Made by a program: the position numbers and the translations under genes
Shown here: positions 1-8,996 of the stretch, piece after piece
Position numbering within the stretch: position 1 is the first letter of the stretch
Layout of the letters: every line of letters begins with the position of its first letter
Notes under the pieces: generated by a model
The model's database searches: none
What the model saw: only the letters and a program-made list of their open reading frames with translations
Told to the model about the DNA's origin: nothing
Source of the DNA: a candidate division TM6 bacterium GW2011_GWF2_32_72
Lineage (GTDB): Bacteria > Babelota > Babeliae > Babelales > GWF2-32-72
DNA: 64,000 bases
Direction of reading: 5' to 3'
Assembly (NCBI GenBank): GCA_000989525.1
Contig: LBON01000006.1
Location: 25,246 to 89,245 of the forward strand

Positions 1-1478
1 GGCATTAAAAAACCACTTAAAATTAACATTGAATTTTGATTACACAAAAATAAAATATACCCAAATATTGAACCAAGAAGCGCTACCCACAAATTAAAAC
101 TATTAAAATTTATCAACAAAGCTCTTATCTGTGCTCTTTGCGCAAGTAATTCATCTGAACCCAATCCAAAATTTTTAATAAGAAGCCAAAGAACTATTCC
201 AACAAATAAAGAACTAACAATTAAGCCCAAAGCTTGATATCTCACCAACTTATTTTTTTCAAGATCCAATAACAGCCCAATTTTTCTGCCAAATAAAACA
301 TCTACCGCCACACCAATACTAACTTCTACAAATGTTGCTATAAAAGTAATTTGCACAAATCCTGAATCAAAAATAAATAGTGCCGGAACCATTACAAATG
401 TAGCAAAGCGACCTAATGGCGCCAGACCGGTGTTTCCTGCTATATAAACAACCTGATAAATAGCGACTACGACACCAAAAAAAAGATAAAGTTGCTGCCA
501 AATAGACATTTCAAAAAAATAAAAAAAGGAAATAACAAATGGAGTATAAATTACGATTTCCCAAAATCTTAAACGTGATGCCTTATCACCAATCATTTCC
601 CAAGCTTTCCGCTTTAACCAAAAATTCTTAATACCATTTATTATAAATCTAGGGGCACTCATAAATCCTAATGAAGCACTAGTAAAAATCATACCACTGC
701 AAAATGCCAATAAAAAATCGGGAGATTCAATATCAGAAAAGAAAAAATGTTCTATAGGATCTACTAAAAAATATTTAGTTGCAGTTCCTATAAATAAAGG
801 TAACCCAACATACTTACCAGCAACAAAACCTATGCTAAGCAATAAAGGCATAGTATCAAAATGAAATTTTACAGCCGGAAAACATACTGAAAAATTTTGG
901 CCACAAATACAAAAAGGATTCCAAAGAGTTAAGACCCGAGGCAACACCCGAACTCCAAACCACTTAATCTGTAAAACTGAATAAAACGCCGCACAGGCAA
1001 ATCCAATCATTAATTCTTTAGCTTTTTTAAATTTTTCTTGCGCATTTATTAAGCCAGCCACCATCTGCGCAACTGGAAAACGCAAACCTTCTTCAATAAG
1101 AACTTCATGTTCTAATAAATTTGCAAAAATGAATCCAAAGCCTCCAGCAACCAAGGACAAACAAAACACGATGGATACAAAATAAAAAGGAGATTGCAAC
1201 CACGAATTAAAAACTTGAGGAGCAAGAAAATATAATGTAGGAAAAGAAAAACCAAAAGCCGTACCAATAATGCCACCAATAGAACCAGAAATCACAACCA
1301 ACGCCAACGCCTCTTTTTTAAATTCATGGCGCAATACACCTCGAAAAAAAAATGAGGTCATCAATACTAATGTAGGAGCAACCCAAGGACCAAAGGGGAC
1401 AACCATAGAAATGTAAGTCATAACAGCCACAGAAAAAACAGCTGCCGCTATACTGGTAAAAAAAACCAATAACTTCAC
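1..1478 (-). CDS. OPT-family (oligopeptide transporter-like) membrane transporter, partial
   Basis: This open frame starts at a GTG (1478-1476) with AGGGAG four bases upstream and runs off the left edge, giving about 492 visible residues without a stop. My translation shows a polytopic membrane protein with many hydrophobic segments. Motifs resemble the OPT family: an early segment reading FGFSFPTLYFL, then EEGLRFPVAQMVAGLINAQ (family form: LRFPxG..A), and a later GVAVDVLFGRKIGLLLDLEK before further helices. OPT proteins import oligopeptides or metal chelates across the inner membrane, which would suit a bacterium that scavenges from a host. The family call rests on recalled motifs only. The C-terminus is missing, so completeness cannot be judged. 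Confidence 0.6.
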   Translation of the reverse strand, partial: MKLLVFFTSIAAAVFSVAVMTYISMVVPFGPWVAPTLVLMTSFFFRGVLRHEFKKEALALVVISGSIGGIIGTAFGFSFPTLYFLAPQVFNSWLQSPFYFVSIVFCLSLVAGGFGFIFANLLEHEVLIEEGLRFPVAQMVAGLINAQEKFKKAKELMIGFACAAFYSVLQIKWFGVRVLPRVLTLWNPFCICGQNFSVCFPAVKFHFDTMPLLLSIGFVAGKYVGLPLFIGTATKYFLVDPIEHFFFSDIESPDFLLAFCSGMIFTSASLGFMSAPRFIINGIKNFWLKRKAWEMIGDKASRLRFWEIVIYTPFVISFFYFFEMSIWQQLYLFFGVVVAIYQVVYIAGNTGLAPLGRFATFVMVPALFIFDSGFVQITFIATFVEVSIGVAVDVLFGRKIGLLLDLEKNKLVRYQALGLIVSSLFVGIVLWLLIKNFGLGSDELLAQRAQIRALLINFNSFNLWVALLGSIFGYILFLCNQNSMLILSGFLM

Positions 1479-1557
1479 ACAACTCCCTTTACAGTTACTA
1501 TAAAAAAACAGTAAAATCCTGCAAAGAAGCAAATTTAATTATTAAATAAGGATTTCA

Positions 1558-2799
1558 ATGAAAATAAATATAATAAGTACTCCTAATAGAAGATCGCTCA
1601 CTTGTCTAGCTTTTATTTTTTTTTGCAACATAAATGGACAACCTGAATTTGATTATAATTTATGCAATACAGATCTAGAACCTCATTTCACAGGTCAAAA
1701 TCCTCTTGATTACGATCAAGAATACAATCCACATAAAGATGTATTACCAGATGAAAGACCAGAACTTCGCTGTGAAATAGAAAATTGGGAAACCGAAAAT
1801 TACACCGATCCTTTATTTAAGCCTCGATACCTAAAACAAAGCAAACGTGTAAACCAAGATTTACAAGAAATTTTTGGATTCGAAAAAATTACATTTTGCT
1901 CAGTCGAACAATCAATTAAAAATGCATATATTCTTAAGGGCTTAATACAAATTAATCCAAATAATAAAAAAATTATTATTTGTGCTGGCGGTTTTTTACC
2001 CGGCAATAAAGAAGGTTTAGCCGTTTTGCGCAGACATTTTCCAGAAGATCATGACATGTTGTTATTTGATTTCAGACATAGAGGAGAAAGTGGAGGCAAA
2101 CTAATGGAGCCTTTATTTAAAATAAAAAAAATATCAGGCTTTATATCTAATACAATGTCTCTTGCTAATCCAATTAACTGGTGCTACAGAACAGGAGCCA
2201 TAAAAGATGCTCAAAACATAATCGATCACATAGGCAACTACGGGGTTGAAGAATATAAAGATGTTTTAGGTGCAATAAATTATGTAAATATTTTCTACCC
2301 AAAAAAAGAAATCATATTATTTGGATTATGCTCAGGAGCATTCCATTCAGTACATGCTCTATTGCATTTATCAGAAAAAGAAATGAGCAACTGCAATATT
2401 AAAGGTGCTATTTTTGATAGCCTATGGGGCAACATAGAAGAAACAGGAATCCATGCTGCACAAGCAGAGCTACTTAATAAAGGATTCATATCTACGTCAC
2501 TTTACTATAGCTTACAATTTTTAAACTGGTCCATTGTACATGAAAAACTAGAAAAAAATAAATCAACAACTTCATTATTTGGCAAAATGCAAAAACTAAA
2601 CAATTTCCCTATGCTAATTATGCATTGTGTAGAAGATACTTACACACCAATTGATCAAATAAAACAACTTCTTTCAGAAATTGAAGATCAATCAAATATA
2701 ACATTCTGGGAAATTACAAACTCAAGACATCCTTATAATCAATTCAAACAAAAATATGAATATGTAAAACATGTACGAAAATTTTTAAAAAATATTTAA
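1558..2799 (+). CDS. secreted alpha/beta-hydrolase fold protein with Cys in the nucleophile elbow
   Basis: The ATG is preceded by AAGGA. The 413-residue product has a hydrophobic N-terminus (about residues 13-27, ending near NINGQ) that looks like a signal peptide. An alpha/beta-hydrolase core follows: a strand and oxyanion-type loop IIICAGGFLPG, then MLLFDFRHRGESGG, then a nucleophile elbow GLCSGA at residues 256-261. The family elbow is GxSxG, but here the central position is Cys258, as in dienelactone hydrolases (GxCxGG). A likely catalytic acid is in MHCVEDTYTPID and a likely His in TNSRHPYN near the C-terminus. Substrate unknown. The stop codon touches the first element of the dispersed repeat family. 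Confidence 0.7.
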   Translation: MKINIISTPNRRSLTCLAFIFFCNINGQPEFDYNLCNTDLEPHFTGQNPLDYDQEYNPHKDVLPDERPELRCEIENWETENYTDPLFKPRYLKQSKRVNQDLQEIFGFEKITFCSVEQSIKNAYILKGLIQINPNNKKIIICAGGFLPGNKEGLAVLRRHFPEDHDMLLFDFRHRGESGGKLMEPLFKIKKISGFISNTMSLANPINWCYRTGAIKDAQNIIDHIGNYGVEEYKDVLGAINYVNIFYPKKEIILFGLCSGAFHSVHALLHLSEKEMSNCNIKGAIFDSLWGNIEETGIHAAQAELLNKGFISTSLYYSLQFLNWSIVHEKLEKNKSTTSLFGKMQKLNNFPMLIMHCVEDTYTPIDQIKQLLSEIEDQSNITFWEITNSRHPYNQFKQKYEYVKHVRKFLKNI

Positions 2800-3180
2800 G
2801 AACTTATACGAAAATTTAAAAACACTGATTTTTTTACATCAGAAAAAGACTCGTCCTTCGATACAAATCCTTACTGCGTTCGGATTCACTCAGGATGAGA
2901 TCCTTCGACTAGCTCAAGATGACATCCGTCATATTAATTTATATTTTGTTTCATTGTTTTAGTGCTGTAGCCTAAACAATATGATTATTATTAAATAACG
3001 TTCTCCACGGGTTTTAAGCCATGGTATCCTAAACATTCCTAATGAAATTCACTAATTATTTTAAAAAAAAAGACGGATGTCATTCTAAGCTAGTCGAAGG
3101 ATCTCATCCTGAGTGAATCCGAACGCAGTAAGGATTTGTATCGAAGGACGAGTCCTTTTAATAATTTTCGTACAAACTCT
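2799..3180. repeat. dispersed inverted-repeat element, copy 1
   Basis: This is a full-length copy of the family. The left end reads AGAACTTATACGAAAAT and the right end ATTTTCGTACAAACTCT, its inverted complement. Both arms carry the module CGAAGGACGAGTCC plus an ATCCTGAGTGAATCCGAACG segment, in opposite orientation, so the element can fold into one long hairpin. It fills the gap between 2799 and 3180; no gene is seen in it. Confidence 0.85.
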
Positions 3181-3185
3181 AACAT

Positions 3186-3220
3186 AAAACTAGAGGGCCC
3201 AAAAAAGGCCCTCTAGTTTT
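3186..3220 (-). terminator. intrinsic terminator hairpin
   Basis: AAAACTAGAGGGCC and GGCCCTCTAGTTTT form a stem around a short A-rich loop. It lies downstream of the minus-strand gene at 3278-3532 and has T tracts on both sides, so it could act in both directions. Confidence 0.8.
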
Positions 3221-3277
3221 GATTAAATTAAAATTAATTAACTAAATTTTTTAATTTAATTTTGTTGATACAATTAT

Positions 3278-3532
3278 TTATTTCTTTAAATAAAAAAGTG
3301 TGCCTAAAGATAATATTGCACAGGAACCCGCAACAAGCGGTCTTAAAGACATAGACTTATCAGAAATAAAAACTGGTTTTTCTGCTGAATCCGCAAACAT
3401 CGCGTCTACATCAACCGCAGAATTAGGTTGAAATTCAAAAACGGCTGGTCTTTTTTCAACAGTTTTATTTTCATTCGCTAATAAAGATTCAGCACCTATT
3501 CCTAATAACAAAAGCAAAGCCAATTTTTTCAT
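3278..3532 (-). CDS. small exported membrane-anchored protein, unknown function
   Basis: The 84-residue product starts MKKLALLLLLGIGAESLLA, a clear Sec signal peptide. A short polar middle follows, and a C-terminal hydrophobic segment (about residues 66-82) ends in two lysines. The layout suggests export followed by anchoring in a membrane by the C-terminus. I recognise no family. It stands alone, with a terminator directly downstream and about 210 bp to the next gene. Confidence 0.65.
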   Translation of the reverse strand: MKKLALLLLLGIGAESLLANENKTVEKRPAVFEFQPNSAVDVDAMFADSAEKPVFISDKSMSLRPLVAGSCAILSLGTLFYLKK

Positions 3533-3693
3533 AAAAAACCCTTCATTAAAAATATAAAACTAGGGCAAGCTTAATACAAATCCCAACATATGCAAGAAAT
3601 CATTGTATCCTTTTTTTATTTCTTATTAATTAAACAAATAATTAAGATTAAAACTAAAATTTAATCCGCTCACAAACAATTTTATGCAAACAA

Positions 3694-3715
3694 AAGGCTC
3701 CAAATAAGGAGCCTT
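3694..3715 (-). terminator. intrinsic terminator hairpin
   Basis: The stem AAGGCTCC / GGAGCCTT has a six-base loop, and on the minus strand a TTTTG tract follows. It sits 29 bp after the stop of the exported protein at 3744-4553 and ends that two-gene unit. Confidence 0.8.
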
Positions 3716-3743
3716 GATAATTTATTATGCTAAATAATTCTTA

Positions 3744-4553
3744 TTATTTAGCTGGCTTATTTACATATTTATCCATAAACAATTTAACTTTATCTGGTAT
3801 AGAATATAAGAAGGAACCCAAGAACATATTGATTTCTGTTAAAATATTATTAAAATCTTCAAAACTTTTAACTTCTTTTTTTAATCGATCAACTTCTTTT
3901 CCATTTTTTTCATAAGCAAAAATTTTAAGATAACTATTTTCAAGTTGACCCTCTTTAACATATTCATCCACCAACTCTTTGACAATATCCTTCATCGCTT
4001 GAACATAAGAAATAAACATTTGGTTCGTTTTAATAAATTCATCCATAACCTCTTTTAAACCTGCATTTAAAATAGGTGTTAGATCATGACCATCTACCAA
4101 TTTATTCCATTCAGCATCAAATAAATCTTTATCATCTTCATAAAGATCCATTAATGAAGAACGCTTTGGTTGCAAATCAATCAATCTATCTTTTTCAAGT
4201 TTTACTAAATCTTGAAGACTGAATTTTTTGTCACCAATCTGAAATAAACCTTCTCTTTTTTTTGTTTTAGGATCCATTTTTCCAATTATTATGTCTTGAA
4301 TATGGGCTCTAAGCTTAAAGATTTTTCCAACCGTTTCTAATTGCAATAAACCAGCGGTTTCATTAATCACTTTTATTATTGGATGCGTGAACTTTATTTT
4401 GTCTAATTTAATCTTGCTTTCAGCTTTTTTTTGAGAAATATTTTCAACACTATCATCCAGAGACAATGAATTTTCAGGTGCCGCATCTGCGGAAAAGACC
4501 GATGAAATCAAAAATAATGGTGTTGCAACAATTAAAACTTTTTTAATTTTCAT
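3744..4553 (-). CDS. exported helical protein, unknown function
   Basis: The 269-residue product begins with a signal peptide (MKIKKVLIVATPLFLISSVFSADA). The mature part is charged, Lys/Asp/Glu-rich and apparently helical, with no second membrane segment. I see no known motif. It follows the gene at 4583-6310 on the same strand after 29 bp and shares its terminator, so the two are probably cotranscribed. That neighbour looks like an outer-membrane protein, so a periplasmic role is plausible, but this is inference from context. Confidence 0.7.
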   Translation of the reverse strand: MKIKKVLIVATPLFLISSVFSADAAPENSLSLDDSVENISQKKAESKIKLDKIKFTHPIIKVINETAGLLQLETVGKIFKLRAHIQDIIIGKMDPKTKKREGLFQIGDKKFSLQDLVKLEKDRLIDLQPKRSSLMDLYEDDKDLFDAEWNKLVDGHDLTPILNAGLKEVMDEFIKTNQMFISYVQAMKDIVKELVDEYVKEGQLENSYLKIFAYEKNGKEVDRLKKEVKSFEDFNNILTEINMFLGSFLYSIPDKVKLFMDKYVNKPAK

Positions 4554-4582
4554 TTAAAAACTCCCTTTAATAAAATTATTTC

Positions 4583-6310
4583 TTAATAATTACACTCTAA
4601 CTTCAATCCTATGGAAAAATCTTTTCCTATGCCCTGACTTGCAAATGTTTTATCACCATTTAAAGATAAAATTAAACTATAAGTAGGCTTTGTAACTTTA
4701 TAGCTAAGACCACCAAAAGCCTTTATTTGATATGCATTAACTGTTTCGGCCCATGGTCTATGAAGATTCAAACCAAATCCCTGAGGCGTTTTTATATCAT
4801 TCACAACCATTTTTGTTTTATACCAAAAATCCATACCTGTATTAAAATCAAAAACGTCTGCCAAGGTTAACCAAATTCCATTAAAAGATTTTAACGCTAT
4901 TCCTTGCCAAACGCTTGAATCAAACACAAAAGGGAAAAACTTTGTATTAAATTTATCATTTAAAAATGCATTGTTTTCAATAATATTTTGTAAATTTTTA
5001 ATTTCTTGAGGGCTATTTACATACCAATTACGGTCATAATCCTTTTTTTGATCTTGAGCTAAAAAGAAAAGTTTTTCATTGTTTGGAACAAAAAACTCAA
5101 TCTCAGATTTATTTTTAAACACCAACCGTCTATGCACTTCAAAACAAGGAGAAACGAATAATCCCAAACTAAGTGTTTTAGCACCAAAGCCTCGATCCAA
5201 CAAATTAGATCCTAGATGATCCATAATACTAGTTCCAAGATCCATAATATAATCCTGCAATCTAGCCGTTACTTCTTCCATGATCTTTTCTTCACCTTCA
5301 TGCTTTTTCCAGTATTCTAAAATTCGCTCAAGAACAGCAAAATCTGCATGAAATCCGTTTTGTTTTTTAAATGGATGCTCACCAATAAGACCCGAATGCT
5401 TCCAAGCAGTTGGAATTGTTACATCTAAACCCAAATTAAAATCAACTGGCCCTAAACTAAAAAAATATCTTTCCAAACTTAATCTCAAGTCACCTACACC
5501 AATGCTGTCGCACAATAAATGATCTTTTGCAAACTTCTTAAACAATTTATCGGATGAAGTCTTGTTTTGCGCCTGAGTTTGCGCTTCATTTTCTTCATCA
5601 TAAACACTCTCATCAGGCTTATCATCTCCAAATTTAAGAAGGCCTGAGTTTTCCAATTTTTTTTGATCTGACCAACTTAACCAATAATGTCTAAGCATAA
5701 AAAAGGCTGGTAATTTAACATTTAATAAACAATTTTTAATAAATAAATTGTAATCAAACATAAAACCCAGCTTCCATTCCAAAACCTTTATTTTTCTAAA
5801 AAAATGTAACAAGTCTGGAATTTGCGCAACACCTTTAAGTGTTTGAAATTCGGGACTTGTTATTCTTTCCATTAATTTTGAATTGTCAAAATTAACATAA
5901 GAATCAATTTGTGAACTATCTTTTGTAAAATACATGCCTGGAGTGTGATTGAAAAACAATGTTGCTCCAAAGGACCATTTATTCATTCTAAAATAATTAA
6001 TTCCATCTTTTGAACAGAAAAATTGAGGCCAGTCTTGAATCGCGCGTGTAACAAATTGGTTGGTTCTTAAAAAAATACCTTCGGGCAAAACTTCCTGCGC
6101 CTTTAAATTTACAATCAACATTGTTGCAAATTCTTCTGGCGTTGGACTTCTAAAAACGGAATCATCCGGTAAATCATCTAAAAAGCCAGGCAAAACACCG
6201 TCATCATCAGTCGAGAAATAATCATAATCTTCAATATCTGAAGCATTTAAAGAAACTGTCAAAAACACAACTAAAAACAATCTAAAAAACCAAGAGCCTT
6301 TATCTAGCAT
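4583..6310 (-). CDS. probable outer-membrane or surface protein, unknown family
   Basis: The frame is open from 6325, but the upstream codons there are TTG and GTG. The ATG at 6310 gives MLDKGSWFFRLFLVVFL, a normal signal peptide, so I start there (575 residues). The mature protein begins with an acidic, Asp-rich stretch. Its last residues alternate polar and hydrophobic and end in Tyr (IGLKLECNY), the usual C-terminal signature of outer-membrane beta-barrels. The C-terminal third has several such alternating strands. No family is recognised. It is the first gene of a two-gene operon with the 269-residue exported protein. Confidence 0.6.
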   Translation of the reverse strand: MLDKGSWFFRLFLVVFLTVSLNASDIEDYDYFSTDDDGVLPGFLDDLPDDSVFRSPTPEEFATMLIVNLKAQEVLPEGIFLRTNQFVTRAIQDWPQFFCSKDGINYFRMNKWSFGATLFFNHTPGMYFTKDSSQIDSYVNFDNSKLMERITSPEFQTLKGVAQIPDLLHFFRKIKVLEWKLGFMFDYNLFIKNCLLNVKLPAFFMLRHYWLSWSDQKKLENSGLLKFGDDKPDESVYDEENEAQTQAQNKTSSDKLFKKFAKDHLLCDSIGVGDLRLSLERYFFSLGPVDFNLGLDVTIPTAWKHSGLIGEHPFKKQNGFHADFAVLERILEYWKKHEGEEKIMEEVTARLQDYIMDLGTSIMDHLGSNLLDRGFGAKTLSLGLFVSPCFEVHRRLVFKNKSEIEFFVPNNEKLFFLAQDQKKDYDRNWYVNSPQEIKNLQNIIENNAFLNDKFNTKFFPFVFDSSVWQGIALKSFNGIWLTLADVFDFNTGMDFWYKTKMVVNDIKTPQGFGLNLHRPWAETVNAYQIKAFGGLSYKVTKPTYSLILSLNGDKTFASQGIGKDFSIGLKLECNY

Positions 6311-6493
6311 AATAATCTTCACCAAGAAAAGGGTTTAATAAAATTTAATTAATTATTTACTTCAAAAAAAATAAAGTAAAATCATAGGTTATTTATTCTA
6401 CATTAGAATCTTCGTAAAATCAAAATTGCTCCAAAATGAAATTTAGGTAGAATTAATAAAAAGCCCCAAAAACTATTTAATAAAAGGATATTC

Positions 6494-7231
6494 ATGAATA
6501 ACCATCTATTCAAACAACAATGCCTAATTGTTGAAGGAAACGTAGGCGCTGGTAAATCAACATTTTTAAAAATACTTCAAAAATATTTTGCTGTTCAAAC
6601 GGTTTTTGAACCTCTCTATAGATGGCAACACGTTGTAGGAGATGAAAATTTATTAGATAAATTCTACAAAGATACAACAAGATGGGCGTATACCTTTCAG
6701 TCATATGCGTTCATAACAAGAGTGCTTGAACAAAAAATAAATGCAGAAAAAAACACAACCCCAGTTCAAATTCTTGAACGATCGGTTTACACAGATAGAT
6801 ATTGTTTTGCTAAAAATTGTTTTGAAATGGGTACAATTTCTCCACTAGAATGGGAACTTTATCAAGAATGGTTTTCTTGGTTAGTCGATAATTACACAAC
6901 AAAACCAGATGGCTTTATTTATCTTCAAACAGACCCTCAGGTCTGCTTTGACAGAATGAAAAACCGCAATAGAACGGAAGAAAACGCAATCCCTCTTGAT
7001 TATATTCAAAAACTACATAATAAACATGAAGAGTGGTTAATCAAAAAAAATGGCGTTGTTCCATATATTGCAAACACACCAGTTTTAGTTTTAGAATGTA
7101 ACGAAGATTTTGAAAACAATATCGTTCAGCAGCAACTTCACGTAGAAAAAATAGCCAAATTCTTTAAGTTGGAACACTGTTTAATTGCTAATCATGTTAC
7201 AAAAGAAATAGAAATCTCTTGTAAAAAATAA
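6494..7231 (+). CDS. deoxynucleoside kinase family protein (deoxyadenosine/deoxyguanosine kinase type)
   Basis: The 245-residue product has a P-loop GNVGAGKS at residues 15-22, the substrate-site ERSVYTDR at 95-102 (family form: ERS..(S/T)DR) and a LID-like arginine cluster MKNRNRTEE. These are the hallmarks of the dNK/dGK family, which phosphorylates deoxynucleosides to monophosphates for salvage. The size is normal for the family. The ATG has AAGGA upstream. It precedes the ATP synthase genes by 68 bp but probably has its own transcript. Nucleotide salvage fits a host-dependent lifestyle. Which deoxynucleoside it prefers cannot be read from the sequence. Confidence 0.87.
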   Translation: MNNHLFKQQCLIVEGNVGAGKSTFLKILQKYFAVQTVFEPLYRWQHVVGDENLLDKFYKDTTRWAYTFQSYAFITRVLEQKINAEKNTTPVQILERSVYTDRYCFAKNCFEMGTISPLEWELYQEWFSWLVDNYTTKPDGFIYLQTDPQVCFDRMKNRNRTEENAIPLDYIQKLHNKHEEWLIKKNGVVPYIANTPVLVLECNEDFENNIVQQQLHVEKIAKFFKLEHCLIANHVTKEIEISCKK

Positions 7232-7299
7232 TAAATCAGCAGTAAAATGAATTTTTCATAGATTTAAAATCACACATACCAAAATTAGAAAGGACTAAT

Positions 7300-7548
7300 A
7301 TGGATGATTTAATGTACTATGCAAAAGCCGCCAGATATATAGCCGCCGGATTATGTATGGCAATAGGAACTGTAGGACCTGCTCTTGGACAAGGATTTAT
7401 CGGGTCAGAAACTGTAAAAAGTATCGGAAAATATCCAGAAAGTGCTAGTAAAATTCAAGGTGCTATGCTTGTTTCTATGGGTATCATAGAATCATCAGCC
7501 GTATATGCTCTTCTTATAGCAGTGCTTTTACTTTTTGTTTCCATATAA
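7300..7548 (+). CDS. atpE: ATP synthase F0 subunit c
   Basis: The 82-residue product is a two-helix hairpin with a polar loop near KYPE, the size and shape of the c-ring subunit. The ion-binding carboxylate is Glu64 in IIESSAVYALL. Gln31 (GPALGQGF), Ser65, Ser66 and Tyr69 sit in the spacing known for the sodium-binding c-ring of Ilyobacter (Q32, E65, S66, T67, Y70), so this enzyme may be sodium-coupled. The usual upstream neighbour, subunit a (atpB), is absent; a nucleoside kinase takes its place. It is first of five F0F1 genes c-b-b-delta-alpha. SD GAAAGGA is well placed. Confidence 0.92.
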   Translation: MDDLMYYAKAARYIAAGLCMAIGTVGPALGQGFIGSETVKSIGKYPESASKIQGAMLVSMGIIESSAVYALLIAVLLLFVSI

Positions 7549-7569
7549 TTAAACAAAATAGGTCTTCGC

Positions 7570-7959
7570 ATGGTCGATATTAAAGGCGCATTGGCCATCA
7601 ATGCCTCCATATTTGTACAAGCCATAAATTTCATAATAACTTACTTAATTCTAAAAAATTTTCTTTTCAAACCTGTTGTTAATATCATTCAAGAAGAAGA
7701 ACAGGCAGAAAATCTTTTAAATTCTTCAATAAAATCCAACGAAAATGATATAAGCAAGGCCGTAGAACACAGAAAAAAAGACTGGAATGAATTTAAAAAC
7801 ACGGTAAAAGAAAAAGCCCCCGAAATAGAATCTGAACACGCATTTTTAATAGACGTTTCGCAAACACTTCAACAAACAACCATTCCAGAACAAGATGCCC
7901 ATAAATTAAAAACCGAACTTACGAGTTATTTCGTCAAAAAGGTGGAAAATGAATTCTGA
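7570..7959 (+). CDS. ATP synthase F0 subunit b-like (first of two)
   Basis: The 129-residue product has one N-terminal membrane helix (about residues 10-30, ending LKNFLFKPV) followed by a charged helical domain, the topology of the b/b' stator subunit. It is shorter than the usual ~160 residues. The 'hydrophobic helix then FLxKPV' junction is typical of b subunits. It lies between subunit c and a second b-like gene, with which it overlaps by 11 bases, suggesting translational coupling and a b/b' heterodimer stalk. Which one corresponds to b and which to b' cannot be decided here. Confidence 0.75.
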   Translation: MVDIKGALAINASIFVQAINFIITYLILKNFLFKPVVNIIQEEEQAENLLNSSIKSNENDISKAVEHRKKDWNEFKNTVKEKAPEIESEHAFLIDVSQTLQQTTIPEQDAHKLKTELTSYFVKKVENEF

Positions 7960-8446
7960 TTCTTCACCAATATTTTTTTTATTTCGAGTTATAAATTTTA
8001 TAATAATAGCATCAGCAGCAACTTACATATTTCACAAATATTTGCGCAAACCAATCACAGAAGAAATCAAAAATGCCATTGACAGAATACAATCGTTAAT
8101 AGCCTTAAAAAAACAAAAAGACGTAGATCTTGAACTCGAAAAAACCTGTTTTGCAGAACAAATACTAAAAGAAAAAGATCTAACAAAAAAAATAAACTTC
8201 TGGATTCAAGAAAATAAAAAAGAAGAAGCCAACAAAAAAGAAACAATTTCCATAACAAAAGCGCGCATTCAAGAAAAAATTAAAAAACAATTAGCCGAAA
8301 AAGCAAATATTGACCTTCGCAAACAAATTCTTCCAGATGTTTTAAAATCGGCCAAAAAAGAACTAACTTTAGATTTTGCAGATCAACAAAATGGTCAATT
8401 ATTTTTAGACAAAATAATTGATTCTATGAAAAATGGAGAGGCCTAA
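7949..8446 (+). CDS. atpF: ATP synthase F0 subunit b (second b-like subunit)
   Basis: The 165-residue product has an N-terminal membrane helix (FRVINFIIIASAATYIFHKY) and the LRKPI junction, then a long Lys/Glu-rich helix expected to dimerise in the peripheral stalk. The start overlaps the end of the preceding b-like gene, and its stop overlaps the atpH start by one base (TAATG), so the genes are translationally coupled. Its length is normal for subunit b. Confidence 0.82.
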   Translation: MNSDSSPIFFLFRVINFIIIASAATYIFHKYLRKPITEEIKNAIDRIQSLIALKKQKDVDLELEKTCFAEQILKEKDLTKKINFWIQENKKEEANKKETISITKARIQEKIKKQLAEKANIDLRKQILPDVLKSAKKELTLDFADQQNGQLFLDKIIDSMKNGEA

Positions 8447-8988
8447 TGCAATTAGAAAAAATAGCCTTATCAAAAAAATATGCCGCCGCCTTTCTAAATT
8501 TATTCATGAATCAACTAAATGATGAAGACATAAAAAAATTTGAAACAGCCGAAACCTTTCTTAAAAAAAATCGTCGCAATATTTTCTTTTTAAGGTTCCC
8601 GAGCATTGATGCATCGTTAAAACAAAAAGTTCTTAATTTAATTTTTGAAAAGTTTCAGATCAATCCGATACTATTTAAACTTACCGACCTACTTAAAAGT
8701 AAAAAAAGATTATTTTTGTTAAGAGAAACAATTAAACAAATTTGCATTATCTACAAAAGAAGAAAAAACATCATAGACTTTAACATCAGTAGTTCTCATC
8801 AACTAAATGAACATCAAAAAAAGGTAATTCAAGAATTTCTTGAACACAACACAAAAAAAAATATAACATCTTCATACAAAATTAATCCCAATTTAATCGC
8901 CGGAATTAGACTACAAAGTAACGAATTACTTTGGGAATATTCAATACAAAAAAAACTTAGATTATTGAACAAAGAGCTAACCAATTAA
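8446..8988 (+). CDS. atpH: ATP synthase F1 subunit delta
   Basis: The 180-residue product has the size and position of the delta/OSCP subunit, which joins the peripheral stalk to the alpha subunits. It opens with the family-like pattern ALSKKYAAAFLNLF and ends with a C-terminal strand-rich part containing NPNLIAGIRLQSNELLWEYS, matching the usual 'P.li.Gi.i.v.d...D.Si' region. The sequence is Lys-rich and divergent, so position in the operon (between b and alpha, 8 bp before alpha) carries much of the call. Confidence 0.85.
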   Translation: MQLEKIALSKKYAAAFLNLFMNQLNDEDIKKFETAETFLKKNRRNIFFLRFPSIDASLKQKVLNLIFEKFQINPILFKLTDLLKSKKRLFLLRETIKQICIIYKRRKNIIDFNISSSHQLNEHQKKVIQEFLEHNTKKNITSSYKINPNLIAGIRLQSNELLWEYSIQKKLRLLNKELTN

Positions 8989-8996
8989 GGGAAACA

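Noticed and set aside
7570-7959. Reading the first b-like gene as a truncated pseudogene of the second
   Set aside because: It has its own SD, membrane helix and overlap coupling, and differs throughout in sequence.
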